Source: Helianthus annuus (taxonomy: Eukaryota > Streptophyta > Magnoliopsida > Asterales > Asteraceae). From it: a DNA stretch of 64,000 nt. The notes under the pieces are model-generated. The model made no database searches. It was not told the DNA's origin and saw only the letters and a list, made by a program, of their open reading frames with translations. A program made the position numbers and the translations under genes. The first letter of the stretch is position 1. Every line of letters begins with the position of its first letter. Below are positions 44,491-55,605 of the stretch, in pieces. The stretch spans positions 31,760,904 to 31,824,903 of the forward strand of contig NC_035444.2 of the NCBI RefSeq assembly GCF_002127325.2, read 5' to 3'.

Positions 44491-47400
44491 TGTAACACCT
44501 CGAAATTTTTGTGTCCAATAAATAAACGACACGTGTCACTTACGACAAAAGTATGGTAAACCCGGATTTAATTAAAGATGTATGGTAGGATTTTTGAACA
44601 CGTCGACATGTTAATTTACACCTCTGAGCGACTCCATTAAAAATCCCAAGACCCTAACATGATTAATAAACATCTAATATACCTTAATCCGGTGATTACT
44701 AATAATGATGGATGCCAACTTTGCAAGAATGGATCATATGAAAACAATGCACGTTAAATCTCCATTCATGAATCCTATCATTGTTCAATTCAATTACATT
44801 GCATAATGGGGTAGACAACTGTTCAAGCATGGGCTAAAGGCATGGTACTGATAACTCATGGCCAGAAATCATGCATTGCAAGTTGACTGTTCAATGCATG
44901 AAAGGTTAAATTTTTTTTGCTTCTGACAAGGGCTTACGGACCGCAAGGGTCCTGCCTTACGGTCCGTAAGGTGCGAAAGGGTAAAACATTTTCTCTGTCA
45001 AAGGCTTACGGACCGCAAGGGCCCTGCCTTACGGTCCGTAAGGGCTGCCCAGCGATAGTAAGTTGGCTGTTGGCTGTTATAACGGTTAAACCGACTTAGT
45101 AAGATATTTTCAGCAACATGGGCGACCCCTAACCTTTCCTAGACACTAGGAAACACTTGTAAATGATCTGGATCACCCCTTAGACCTAGTTGTCATGATC
45201 TCAATGGATTAAATTCACTATAAAAGGCCAATGAGTTGCACATTGTGTTCACTCATCACTTCTGCATTCCTGGAGCTTTTCTGGAGCACAAGTGCCATTC
45301 CTAAGCCTTCCTAATCTTGTATTAGACTCCTGTAAGTATGCTCCACCCTTCCTTGGTTAAGTTTTGCTTAGATATAGCCTAAAAGTTAATCCGTCGTAAT
45401 TAACGATTGACTTGACGATAAATCACAAATGGTCCAGTGATTTGTCAAATCAAAGGCAGTTATATGTTGGTAATCATGTGGGAATTAAACCCCTAAAAGG
45501 GCACCCCCTGATTCCCAATTTAACTAGTCCGAATGTCGAGTCAAACATGCTTAGAAAAAGTCAACAGAATGCTAAATTGCGATTTTATGCATAATCAGTA
45601 ATGTAGACGACGTGTAACCTGTTTTAACACTCATACAACATGATAATAAGTATATTAACTAGTCTAAGCTTGTTTTATACGACCGTTTATTGTTTTGACC
45701 CGGTTCGGAACCGAAAGTCGCAAAACTTTGACTTTTGCTTTGACTTCAGTTCTGACCCGTTATAGCATGATTTAGATATGCCTTAGGACCCTCTTAGGAC
45801 CAGGTTACATGATGGTATAACCCTCTGTGACCGGTTCGTTGTTTGTCCGAATCTTTTGCACATTTCCGTTATACGCCTAAAAGTTGACCATAACGCCCTT
45901 TTCACTTTAAGACGAAAATTTTGGACATCTGAAAGGACAATAACATTAGTTACTGATTTCTAAACATGTCCCTAAAATTTCACGTTAATCCGAGGTCTAG
46001 AATAGGAGTTATGCTAAATAGCGCAATTACGGAAACTTTAGTAATTAAAGGCGCAATTAGCATAAAGCCTATCTAAACCCAAATTTCGACACCAAAACTT
46101 TTACACACTGATGTAAAATAATATTTTGAGATTTTTAAAGATTTTTAATTATTTTTAACCTGCTCATAACCTGCGGTTATGGCATCGGTTCGGTAAATAC
46201 CGAATATACCCTTTTTGGACATAACTTGAGTTCTACACGGTATTTTGACCCGATTCCAGTTACTACTGATTTTAAATAACAAATAGAGTATTTTGGACTT
46301 TATAAACTGTTTGGAAAACTCAAATTTCCTGTAGAACTCGGAGACCTCTTTTATAATCTTTAAAATGACCAAAATACCCCTACGGGGCATATGTTGGATT
46401 TAAACTCGTTACGGGCATTATGGAAGGTATCCTACTGATACCACAACCTCTTTAGAGCATATTAACTTAGGAAACCCGTGTAGGACCCTTACGGTTACCC
46501 GTTACGCCTTTTGCGCGCACGGTTCGGTTTATGTAACTAGTTTACATACACTAGCCGAAACGGGTCAAACCTTATCGTTTCAACTTCAAAATCCAGAGTG
46601 TGATTATTATACCCATATGAAACAAGCCTTCAAGCTTGTGGGGTCCAAATCACATTCCATTCCCGGTTTTCGCCTCTCACGCGATTAAACCGTATTTATC
46701 CTTTGAAACTGACCGGTCTAAGCTAAGGCTAAATTAAAGACCCGTTAGGATTCTAATAGGATATTATAAACCTTCGTTCCAGAATAGGAGACCAGTAAAA
46801 GATATTTTCATTTGTTTGATTGAGGTTATTACTTGCTCAGGTAAATACTTTTAACTTATTTTCCATTATACGGGCTTGGGTTACGGTATTTAAAATACCG
46901 CTTGGTCGAGCAATTGACCCTAACTCATTAGTAGTTGGGTATTATCAATGTGACCCGTTTAAAAATTGGTTTTGTTGGCTTTACGCCTTTGGGAGCTTAA
47001 TGACCATGTCCCGGATATCCTTGGCATCATTTTACGAAATGGCCACGACCTCGACATGCGGGTGTAGGCGTACACCCGGTAATATGTCTATATTAATTAA
47101 AGGTATAACCGTTGGTTTTCCCGCCACGGCTTTATGCTTTGTGGCGTGTCTATTTACCTTAAACCTGGCACGACCCGGGCGACCGAACGCATAGTGAACA
47201 TGTAATTTTTTACAAGATTTAATTGATAAATTATCCCAAGTTATAAAGAGTTTGTGCCTTGAGCATTCAAATCAATTTTTATTAAACATTTTACAAAAGT
47301 GTCGGTTGAATGTATTTACCAGTGTAAACTGACGTATTTTCCTCAAAAGATTAAATGCAGCTTCTGTACGAAATAGGCTGGCCACTCCTTAAGCATCGTT

Positions 47401-47639
47401 AGAGTCTCGCAAGCTTGGGATGCCATATCTGTTGAACAATATTTTTTTCTTTTGATCCCCTGTGGATTTGTTTCGACTATTCGTGATACTTGGATATTAC
47501 AATCAATGGTTGAAATATAATCTATCTTTATGCTTCCGCTGTGCATTTAAATATTGTGTGGTTTGACTATATTGTTGCCAACTACGTCACGGTAATCCCC
47601 CACCGGGCCCACCGGTGAAACACGTGGAAAATCGGGGTG
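44491..47639 (+). repeat. 3' LTR of element B, last 5 nt missing
   Basis: It matches the 5' LTR throughout, with TATA at 45219-45226 and both palindromes. It stops after ATCGGGGTG; the expected TGACA is replaced by GTTTGACTATAACG. The 5-bp target duplication (CAGGT) and the rest of element A are absent beyond this point. Confidence 0.92.
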
Positions 47640-48353
47640 GTTTGACTATAACGATTTGAGTCCAAAAAATTGGACTCAAAATGTTAAAATTTGGACTCAA
47701 AAGGACTAAAATGGTTAAAGAAATGCTTATAGGGACTCAGGTCGTTAAACTTTTTGCTTTTGAACTCAACTAGTTAAAACTACTAAAACACAGAGACTCA
47801 AAAAGTAATTACAGAAGCCACCCCCCCTCCCCCCAAAATCAAAACAACGTATTGTTACCAAACCTTAAAATTATCCACCAAATTGTAATTATAATGCTAT
47901 GAACCAAAAGTTTCTTTACTCAAGCCGCTCAAAATAAATATTAGTTAGTTACCCTCATAATCTTAATTAAATAAATATTTTATTTCTACTAACATATTTC
48001 CTATGTGCTCAACAAATTTAAAAAATCTGTAACGTTTTACAATTTTTTTCTCTCTTTACAACTGATAAATACTAAAAGTTTTAATCGATTGTTATGTGTT
48101 GCACACCAATAACGTTTTTCTTTATAAAACTGATTTATATAAAGAAGCTGTAAATTAATTTCTGTCTTAATTTATAAAATTTAAAACATCATTCACCTTA
48201 ACAGAAAAATAAACCGAGTTAGTGATTTGGATGAAAATTTATAAAAATTATGTGACAAAACTATTAATTTTTTTTTTCTAAAAACTCCATGTATATTCTT
48301 TTTTATTATATATGTAACAAAAATAATTAAATAAAAGGAATTAAAAAGGGTTT
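47640..48353. other. no gene; MITE remnants
   Basis: 47715-47812 is the partner of the repeat at 650-745. 48187-48242 is a short piece of the CATCCAAA/TTTGGATGAAAA MITE family. C-rich run at 47820-47833. Nothing coding. Confidence 0.5.
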
Positions 48354-48562
48354 GAGTAAATTGCCAAAATCGTCCCTATGGTTTTATATTTGCCAGTTTC
48401 ATCCAAACATCCTCAATTTAACAGAAAAAATAAACTAAGTTAGTGGTTTGGATGAAAATGACAAAAAGTTACAAACGTTGGGGATAATTTGGTACAAAAG
48501 TGTCATTTTGGATGAAAATGACAAACGTGTCGAAACCTTAAGGACGATTTTTGGCAATTTAC
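48354..48562. mobile_element. Mutator-type MITE, complete copy
   Basis: It begins GAGTAAATTGCCAAAATCGT and ends ACGATTTTTGGCAATTTAC. Inner sequence TTTGGATGAAAATGACAAA is the reverse of the copy truncated at 23372. No clear 9-bp target duplication, so it is probably old. Confidence 0.75.
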
Positions 48563-49052
48563 AACACGAAATACCTTCACATTGTAGGCAACAATACACT
48601 AATAATATATTTCTATGAAAAGGACATGACTTTCGATTAACTATAATGATGATGGTCAAGTACAAACATAAAAATTATATAAACCACAAGTAGGAGTTAA
48701 AAAATAATACTGTAACAATTAAGTAATCTGCACTACTTGTGTGTTGTCTCCATCATAATTCATAAACCATATTAAATAAATTACAATGCAATTATTTCAC
48801 ATGAACCAACTGTTAATTTAATATTCCCACAAGATAGATCCAGTTTTATTAAAAACTCGACGTATATATCAGAACACTCGTACTTCCGAATAATAAACAT
48901 GTTCACAAAAATCATCTTTTAGAATTTATAATCTGCCAATTGTCCCACTATATATATATTTACAATAAAATTCACAAAGGTTGAATGAAATAATTGTTAC
49001 AACCTACAATTGTGGATGCATGAATATATATAATAAACATGTTTACAATACA
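48563..49052. other. downstream region of the RING-H2 gene, no other gene
   Basis: AT-rich. It probably holds the 3' UTR of the minus-strand gene; no clear polyadenylation signal was singled out. Confidence 0.45.
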
Positions 49053-49427
49053 TCATACACAACCATCTCCGATGTTGTTAGCCACGTTTTCCAGAGCTAA
49101 GTGGCAGTACGACACAAAATCTTCCCGAAACCTCGTCAAGCAGACGTTTAGTCGGTGACAAACAGGTTGCGGAACATGACTGCGACACAATGGACATGTG
49201 GGATGGTCTTTTAACCATGGCTCAATGCACCTGCCATGGAATTGGACCCCATGGTTGCAATTTGGGAGCATCCTGAACCCATCAGTGTCTCCAGGTGTTA
49301 CTTCACAAAGACACACTATACAATCAAATTGAATCGGACCACCACCGCCATCTTTGTCGAGTTCATGTTGTGCTGGTTGTGAAACCTTAAGTGTTTCATC
49401 TTTACAAGGTGTTTTTAGTTCTGCCAT
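49053..49427 (-). CDS. small RING-H2 finger protein, putative E3 ubiquitin ligase
   Basis: A single-exon ORF of 124 residues. The RING domain spans residues 36-81: C36-X2-C39, C57, H59, H64, C67, C78-X2-C81, with the typical IEPWLKDHPTCPLCR end. That is the cross-brace zinc-binding fold that recruits E2 enzymes in ubiquitination. The H59-X4-H64 spacing is longer than the usual H-X2-H because of an apparent two-residue insertion, so zinc binding should be tested. There is no N-terminal membrane helix, unlike classical ATL ligases; the N-terminus is short and polar with a GGGG run. The C-terminal 40 residues are Cys- and Val-rich without a known domain. A TATATT-type promoter element lies about 50-60 bp upstream on the minus strand. 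It could be a functional stress-type RING gene or a truncated duplicate. Confidence 0.7.
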   Translation of the reverse strand: MAELKTPCKDETLKVSQPAQHELDKDGGGGPIQFDCIVCLCEVTPGDTDGFRMLPNCNHGVQFHGRCIEPWLKDHPTCPLCRSHVPQPVCHRLNVCLTRFREDFVSYCHLALENVANNIGDGCV

Positions 49428-49525
49428 TAAACCTGAATTTAGGTTAATTCGCCATGTGTTTGGTTTAGATAAGGTAAATATAATATAGTAACAATATGTC
49501 TTTCTGTCGATATATATGGTGTGTG

Positions 49526-50087
49526 CAATGTTTTAAATACCGGTATGAACCGGCCGGTTATACCGGTTAAACCGCATACCGGACACGTGCCCGGTATGAT
49601 AAAGGCCGGTAAAACCCAAATACGGTATGTCTTATGTACCGCCGGTAAATCCGGTTCTACCGGTTCAAACCATTGAACCGGTTTGCATTATTTTAAAAAT
49701 TGATTTTTTTTAATTATAAAAAATACGATATTAAGGTAATACCGACGTTCCATTGTTGGTAATTAACCTAGTGTCTTCCATTACAATATTTCATCGCTAT
49801 TGAAACTGTTACTCACATCATCCAATGTAATATTGTTTATAAGTAATAAAAATGCTCTTAAAAAATGCATAACAATTTACAAGAAAATAATTGTTTTTAG
49901 ATAAAACTGTAATTAGTTATATAAATCTTAATTGAGATTAGATTGTTTTTTAGATTAATTAACAGTTTATGAAATTATAGTGTTAACTAGTGACCGGTTG
50001 AACCGCCCGGTACAACCCGGTTCAACCGGTTGAACCATTTCAAGAGCCTAACCCGGTATGAATAAAAAACCGGTTTTTAAAACATTG
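49526..50087. mobile_element. hAT MITE with 8-bp target duplication, CCGGTT-rich
   Basis: GGTGTGTG flanks the element at 49518-49525 and 50088-50095. Ends are CAATGTTTTAAATACCGG and CCGGTTTTTAAAACATTG. The arms repeat ACCGGTTNAACCGG-like words on both strands, and the middle is AT-rich. It sits about 100 bp upstream of the RING-H2 start codon and may affect its promoter. Confidence 0.88.
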
Positions 50088-50095
50088 GGTGTGTG

Positions 50096-50730
50096 TGTGT
50101 GTATGTTGGGTTATGATAATTATAATACTAAAGAGGGTGACAAAATATCGGTTCGTCAACTTATCTTGATGGCAACTGCATCTCCGTGAGTCCATGTTCA
50201 AAGTTAATTTGTTATTCAAAGTTTGACCTTTGACCAAGTTTGCACTTAGATCTACCCTCATGTGAGTACTTTTTTTCGTTCGTATAATTTGTTAAATCTA
50301 TGTACGACATCAGAGAAATGAATAGTATTGGGATTCATAAATTTCTTCTATTAATTTTTACGAGTAAACTTGATTACAAGGACTCATTTAAAGACTAAAC
50401 ATCCTAGATTGATACGATTAGGATTCACAAATTTCTTCTATTTCGAATGACACATTATTTAAAAAAAAAAAACCCGATGTGTATATGTAAATAATAAATA
50501 TAGGGTGTACCATACAAACACCAATATAGGTCTACTTACAAAACTATTCTTATTGTTTAGATTAGTTATTAGCTCATTGGCATTAGGTTGTATGAAATAC
50601 TAGTTTATACGTATTATATATATTTCATTAAGGCCTAAGGGCACGTGTTTTCGAGCTTGAAAATGGTACACCAATTTCCAGGGTCGGCCCTGTCATTAGA
50701 TACAGTAGCTCCATATGTTGTAAAGTGGAA
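50096..50730. other. no gene seen
   Basis: It starts with a short GT microsatellite. AT-rich, without recognised elements. Confidence 0.5.
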
Positions 50731-51155
50731 TAATTGGGTCCTAAGAAAATAAACATATTCATGTGGCGTGCTGAGAAGAAGAGACTCCCGACAATTGATG
50801 CTTTGCGGCGAAGAAATATAAATATCGAGAATGGGGTATGTAATTTATGTGGCGATAGTGAAGAAATAGTAGATCATTTACAGACTTCTTGTCAATTCGC
50901 CTCACATGGTGAAGGATTCCACCGGTGTACGTACTCGAAGTAAGGGATTTTTGCTTGGCATATATAGTAGAAGCTCGTAAAATGAAGGTCATTCAAGGAA
51001 ATATTCTTACGACTAGCTTGGTCATCTCGAAGGAAGAAAATGAAGCGGTCTTTTATGGTAAAAAGACAAGTATAGCTAAAGTGATGGAAGATATAAAGTC
51101 TTTAATATTTCTATGGATTAAAAATAGATCACTGATTAAAAGTCACACATAGAAA
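50731..51155 (+). pseudogene. LINE (L1-type) 3' remnant
   Basis: The translation includes KKINIFMWRAEKKRLPTIDA and CNLCGDSEEIVDHLQTSC. This is the zf-RVT zinc-binding motif (CX2CX8HX4C) found after the reverse transcriptase of plant L1-type LINEs. In a shifted frame the 3' end continues with FYGKKTSIAKVMEDIKSL and FLWIKNRS, the usual LINE ORF2 C-terminus. Only the last roughly 140 codons are left, with at least one frameshift near 50905-50930. No poly(A) tail or target duplication was recognised. Confidence 0.75.
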
Positions 51156-51350
51156 GATTGGTGTGTTTTTGATGTGTAACTTTGAATGTTGGTTTTATTT
51201 CTAGCTTCTTGCTAGTATATTTGAATGAAAGTTGAGTTCTAAAACATGGTAAAATTTTATATCAAAAGATAGTTATAACGTTTTGATCTGGGTATATTAT
51301 TTCTCAATGATGGAATGAAACAATATTACAAGAATATAAAAATGTATTTT

Positions 51351-51515
51351 AACAACCTAAGAGCTAATAATGAAAAATAAAATATTTACAATGAATGCAT
51401 ATTAACACTAATATTGTTTCCTAATAGATAGCTTTCATTACATTAATCACTAATCACTAATTTATAGAAGTTGTGAGATAAAATGGCAAATTATAATAAA
51501 ATGATTACATTTTGA
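51351..51515 (+). repeat. direct repeat copy 1 (about 160 bp)
   Basis: It contains ACAATGAATGCATATTAACA, ATTGTTTCCTAATAG and ATTAATCACTAAT, and matches 52240-52392 with small indels. The pair flanks about 725 bp. Confidence 0.8.
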
Positions 51516-52239
51516 TACAAGAATTACAAGAATATATACAAATATCTTCCAAGTCCGAGTGTAATGGGGCGGTACATCACGGGGAAAATGTCCATGGCGC
51601 CCCATAGCGACGCGGAACACCACTACAGGCGGCGCTATGGGGTACAAAATCTTGTTCCCGTTATACACATAGCGGCGTGAAGGAAAAAAGATTCAAACTT
51701 TTTGAAGGAAGAAAGATTCAAATAAAAATGAAAATTAATAATTAGGTAATAATAGGTAGGGACTTTATGACTACGCGCTCTAGTGATATACCGTCCCATG
51801 AAGTCCCTGTATGACGTGGCGTGCCACTTGTCACATAACGCCCCCGAAGGGCCTTTATGACTACACATGGCCTAAGACCATGTGTAGTGTTAATGCCCCT
51901 ACCCTTGGGCGTTTTGCGCCATGTGGTAGCCCAGTCAGCAATGGGGTATTTTGTGACGTTTTCTAAAATGGGTGTAGTGAAGATGTGGACATTGTGAGGC
52001 ATTATGTTAAAATGGGTGTAAAGAATTAAGTAAATAAAAAAAAAACCATAAAAATGATTGACCAAAGAAAAAGATAGTTATCCGTGATTGGCCAAACCCT
52101 TTTGATCATGGCGTTGAATTAAGAACGCTTCTGCCCAATTTCTCCAAAACAACGCCCATGGGGGTGGAAGATCAGGCGTGAGGGCGTGCTTTGGCTCAAA
52201 AATGTCCAATAACTCAAAACTAAAGATGGTCTAACAAAT
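51516..52239. mobile_element. GC-richer insert between direct repeats, MITE-like
   Basis: Contains ACATGGCCTAAGACCATGTG (an inverted repeat near 51866-51885), GGCGCCCCATAG/GGCGGCGCTATGGGG and TGGGCGTTTTGCGCC. These suggest one or two foldback MITEs. Exact termini were not found. ORFs on the minus strand are not recognisable proteins. Confidence 0.45.
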
Positions 52240-52392
52240 AACAACCTTGGAGCAAATAATGAAAAATAAATGTCTACAATGAATGCATAGTAACACTAAT
52301 ATTGTTTCCTAATAGCCTTCATCACATTAATCACTAATTTACAGAAGTTGAGTGATTAAATGACAAATTATAATAAAGTAATTACATTTTGA
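52240..52392 (+). repeat. direct repeat copy 2
   Basis: Partner of 51351-51515. It shares ACACTAATATTGTTTCCTAA and ATTACATTTTGA. The arrangement could be a small LTR-type (TRIM) element, but neither TG/CA ends nor a PBS were seen. Confidence 0.8.
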
Positions 52393-52892
52393 AATAATAA
52401 CCCGAATAAAACATTTTCATTGAGATAATAATCTCACGCTAACATGACAGCCTCAAAGGTCATGTTAACATATTATCAAGTTTGATCACAATCTTATCAG
52501 ATAAAATTTGCTTTTAACTTTGATGATATTCTTTTCATTATATATTCATCAACCTAATCTTATTCATTATTGCAATCATGTGCTTCAAACTATATGCTAA
52601 TCAGATATTAAACGTGTTCAAAAAAATGTTTTTTTTTAATTCTAAAAACCATTTTTTGCATTAATCGTTTATGTCGTATATACAACTCCTATTACATATA
52701 ATGATTTAAAATAGATATGAACACAGTATTTTATAAAAATTATCAATGTGACACTCTCTAACTAGTTGGTTGGAATTTAACTAGAGTTATGTTTGAGGAA
52801 TTAAGCACCTCGGCCGAGTTGAAAAAAACGCCCTATGACCTAACAAATTATATAAACTATTTTTAGACGACGATTAACATTATAACAATACA
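52393..52892. other. no gene seen
   Basis: AT-rich sequence, with a T run near 52630. No features recognised. Confidence 0.5.
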
Positions 52893-53042
52893 TATAAAAT
52901 TGCTAAATTCAACAGTTTTTAATGTGTCAAATACATTCAACTCCATATAAAGTTCATCACTATCATATATAAAATTGCTAAATTCAACAGTTTTTAATGT
53001 GTCATATACCTTCAACTCTATATAAAGTTCATCACTATCAAT
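52893..53042 (-). repeat. tandem duplication, 2 x 75 bp, in frame
   Basis: Units at 52893-52967 and 52968-53042 differ at few positions (AAATACATTC versus ATATACCTTC). 75 bp equals 25 codons, and a minus-strand ORF reads through both copies (YDTLKTVEFSNFI and FDTLKTVEFSNFI). The ORF is only 61 codons and is not recognised, so coding is doubtful. Confidence 0.8.
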
Positions 53043-53641
53043 ATCCAATCTTTAGTTTTTGTTTTTTTAATTATTAATTACATTAAATAGATGTTTGGAT
53101 AAATAATTGACTCAATATGTTATAAGATTTTAGATATGGATAAAAAAAGTATTTGGGCCAATGCCAATAAGTTGTAAAATTACAATTTTATTCGTATGGT
53201 CCAATAAATTATTGAGATAAATATTTGATAATGGATATGAATCAAAATAGGACTAATGAGCTCATCATGTTATAAGATTTTAGATAGAGATGCACAAATC
53301 GAGTTTTTTAGAACCTAAAAGCGGGTAGGAACCAGGTTGGATCAACAAAATCAAGAACCGGTTTCGGGTACGTTTTGCTTTTTGATCAGGTTTTGACCGG
53401 TTTGGCCAGGTTTTTTCCGGCCAATTCGGGTCCGGGTTTTGACCGGGTAGAGGTGGAACCGGGTCCGGTGTCGGGTCAAGTCCGATTCGGTTCCTATTTC
53501 TACACCCGGGTCTGGAACTGATGTGTACCAGCTGGTCGGGTAGGGTATGGATAAAAATAAAATTACCTAAGCCTAATATGTTGTAAGATTATTTTTTATA
53601 GAGATGGTTTAATAATTTTTTTATTTTCACATTTTTGAGAA
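53043..53641. other. MITE remnant and AT-rich spacer
   Basis: 53286-53545 is richer in GGGTCCGG/CCGGTTTGG words and starts AGAGATGCACAAATCG, like other foldback MITEs here. Its right end is unclear. No gene. Confidence 0.45.
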
Positions 53642-53672
53642 TTTATACTATATAATAAAAGAAATCAATAAA

Positions 53673-53783
53673 TCCATTGGGAATAGTCCAATGGTGTTGG
53701 TGAGTTAGATAAGGTGTAGAATAGTAGGAGGTCACAGGTTCAATCCCCATAGTGTGCAAGTTTAGCCATTCAAAAAAAAAAAC
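53673..53783 (+). mobile_element. short tRNA-derived SINE, copy 2
   Basis: It shares GTCCAATGGTGTTGGTGAG, the B box AGGTTCAATCCCC and GCAAGTTTAGCCATT with 22962-23081. CAATAAA flanks it (53666-53672 and 53784-53790). It was inserted near the 5' end of the Helitron, splitting its conserved start. Confidence 0.82.
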
Positions 53784-55141
53784 CAATAAAGGGACACATG
53801 TCATTCATTGAAGTCATCTATTTTTTATAGATAATTAATATCAATTAGAAGATAATTATAAAATTAAATTTAATACAAATTTAAACAATTCGTATAGGAG
53901 ATAATCTAATATTTTAAAACATTTATCAGATTTCAAAATTATTTATCCTGCAATTAATAAAAGATGTATGCTAAATATAAATTAATATAATGTAAGTGAT
54001 TTATTTATTTTATTAAACTAAAGTAGTTAAGGGTAGAACCTATTTCAAAAATGTTTATAAGGGGTAAACAAAAATATTAATTTTTTTTTTTTTGATTCTA
54101 TACTTTTATTTTCTTGTTCAACTCTCAACTCAAATACGGTAATCACTATGTTTACGTGACATTTATAAGAACTATCACCGTAATCACCTCATCCATCGTA
54201 TATCGAGTATATCCGTTAGTTTTTTTAAAGATATAAATTTTTATTAGATTCATTCAACTCATGTAATAAACGAGATTTTTTAAAGATATAACATTTTTAT
54301 TTTTTAGTATACAAAATTACATTTATGCAACTCGTGTAATACACGTGGTTTTTAAAAATATAACTTCTTTTATTGTGTAGGATATAAAATTAGATTTATT
54401 CAATCCATATAATACATAGGGTTTATAAATATATAACTTTTTATTGTTTGGTATATAAAATTACATGTGCTCAACCCGTATAACACATGAGGTTCTTAAA
54501 AATGTAACTTTTTTCATTATTGAGTAAATTACAAGTTTTGTCCTTTATGTTTGTCCTAAATTTCAAGCGCTGTCCTTTACCATTAAAATTGATGAGTTTT
54601 GTCCTCAACGTTTCAAAATCCTACACGTTATGTCCTTTAGGGCAAACACAGTTAATTTTTTTGTTAAATCTGATCATGTGCAAGGCACATGAGGGCATTT
54701 TTGTAATTTTGTTTTTAGGGAAATTTATGTAATTAACTTTAAAATAAACATCCCACCATCTTCAAAAGTTGTAGACCCACCACTTGCCATCACCTGCCGC
54801 CACCACCTCCCACCCTCACCTGCCGCCGACCACCACCACCTCTCACCCTCACCTGCCGCAGATCACCCACTATCTCCACCATCGCCTGACCCACCATCAC
54901 CACTCCACCGTCTCCAACATCACCATCAACATAATCCCAATCACAAACAAAAAATCCCCAAATCACTAGGACTGATTTTATGATAGAATATGCATCGATT
55001 ATTGGATAGTGAATACCAGTCCCAATTTCTTTCATATACATAACATTTTGGGCTGAATATCAGTCCCGATTCGATCCATATTAAACAAAAAAATCCCCAA
55101 ATCACTAGGACTGATTTTAGGATAATTGTTTGAAAAAAAAA

Positions 55142-55363
55142 GTGGATTTCCAAGACCCTTTAAACAAAAACCCATCATCATAATTATCCAACAAAAGATT
55201 CCTCCAAACAGGTTCATGATTACAAAACACATAAAAAGATTTGCTTACAGTTGACAAAATCCCCAAATGGGGTGGCTTCTAAAAGCCCTAAAATGTCAAG
55301 AACTAGTTCATCTGTTAGGGTTTGAATGTTACCTAAGCCAAATCTTCTGTAGCCAAATCTTCT
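55142..55363 (-). pseudogene. F-box/JmjC (JMJ21-like) exon fragment
   Basis: The minus-strand frame reads GLGNIQTLTDELVLDILGLL, the start of an F-box. After a shift by one frame it continues SKSFYVFCNHEPVWRNL and then GSWKSTF. That order is what I recall for plant F-box/JmjC proteins of the At1g78280 (JMJ21) type, where the F-box precedes the JmjC domain. One frameshift lies near 55245. The JmjC catalytic part is absent. The identification rests on recalled motif order without a search. Confidence 0.65.
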
Positions 55364-55408
55364 TGTTGTTGTGTTGAATAAGGGTTTTGTTTGTGATTTA
55401 GTGTGTGT

Positions 55409-55605
55409 ACCATTCTTGTCAGGAAGAAAAACAGAGATAATGGCAGTACCCCAGTTGGTGCATTTTAGGGAGAAGTGGCCATTGTTGAGCTCATAGATCC
55501 CTATATCTTCATGTTTTGATGCACTGGATCCTCCTCCCCATAAACACACAAAAGTGACAACGATGGTGATGATAAAACAGTTGAAGTTTTGTTTATCATT
55601 GTGGA
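55409..55605 (-). pseudogene. aldose 1-epimerase 5' exon fragment
   Basis: The translation contains a hydrophobic, signal-peptide-like stretch (FIITIVVTFVCLW) and then IGIYELNNGHFSLKCTNWG and SVFLPDKNG. This is the typical N-terminus of plant galactose mutarotases (aldose 1-epimerase), which interconvert alpha and beta anomers. Only about 65 codons remain; catalytic His and Glu regions are missing. It is followed in the same frame by KPLFNTTTRRFG and then the F-box fragment, so a chimeric ORF of about 109 codons (55220-55549) exists. Confidence 0.75.

Larger units (their letters stand above)
34455..47639 (+). mobile_element. Ty3/gypsy retrotransposon B, nested in A
   Basis: The 5' LTR is 34455-37614, PBS 37618-37630, ORF1 37788-39020 (intact), gag-pol 39884-44454 (broken), PPT 44478-44490, and 3' LTR 44491-47639 (last 5 nt missing). 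It has the same layout as element A and clearly related proteins, but different LTR sequence. I count about 15 substitutions in the first 900 LTR bases, slightly fewer per base than in A, which fits B being the later insertion. The pol is dead, though ORF1 is open. Confidence 0.94.

Noticed and set aside
54784..54969. Thr/Pro/His-rich ORF in the Pack-MULE
   Set aside because: CCACC-type simple sequence gives low-complexity translation; the recognisable gene pieces are on the other strand.
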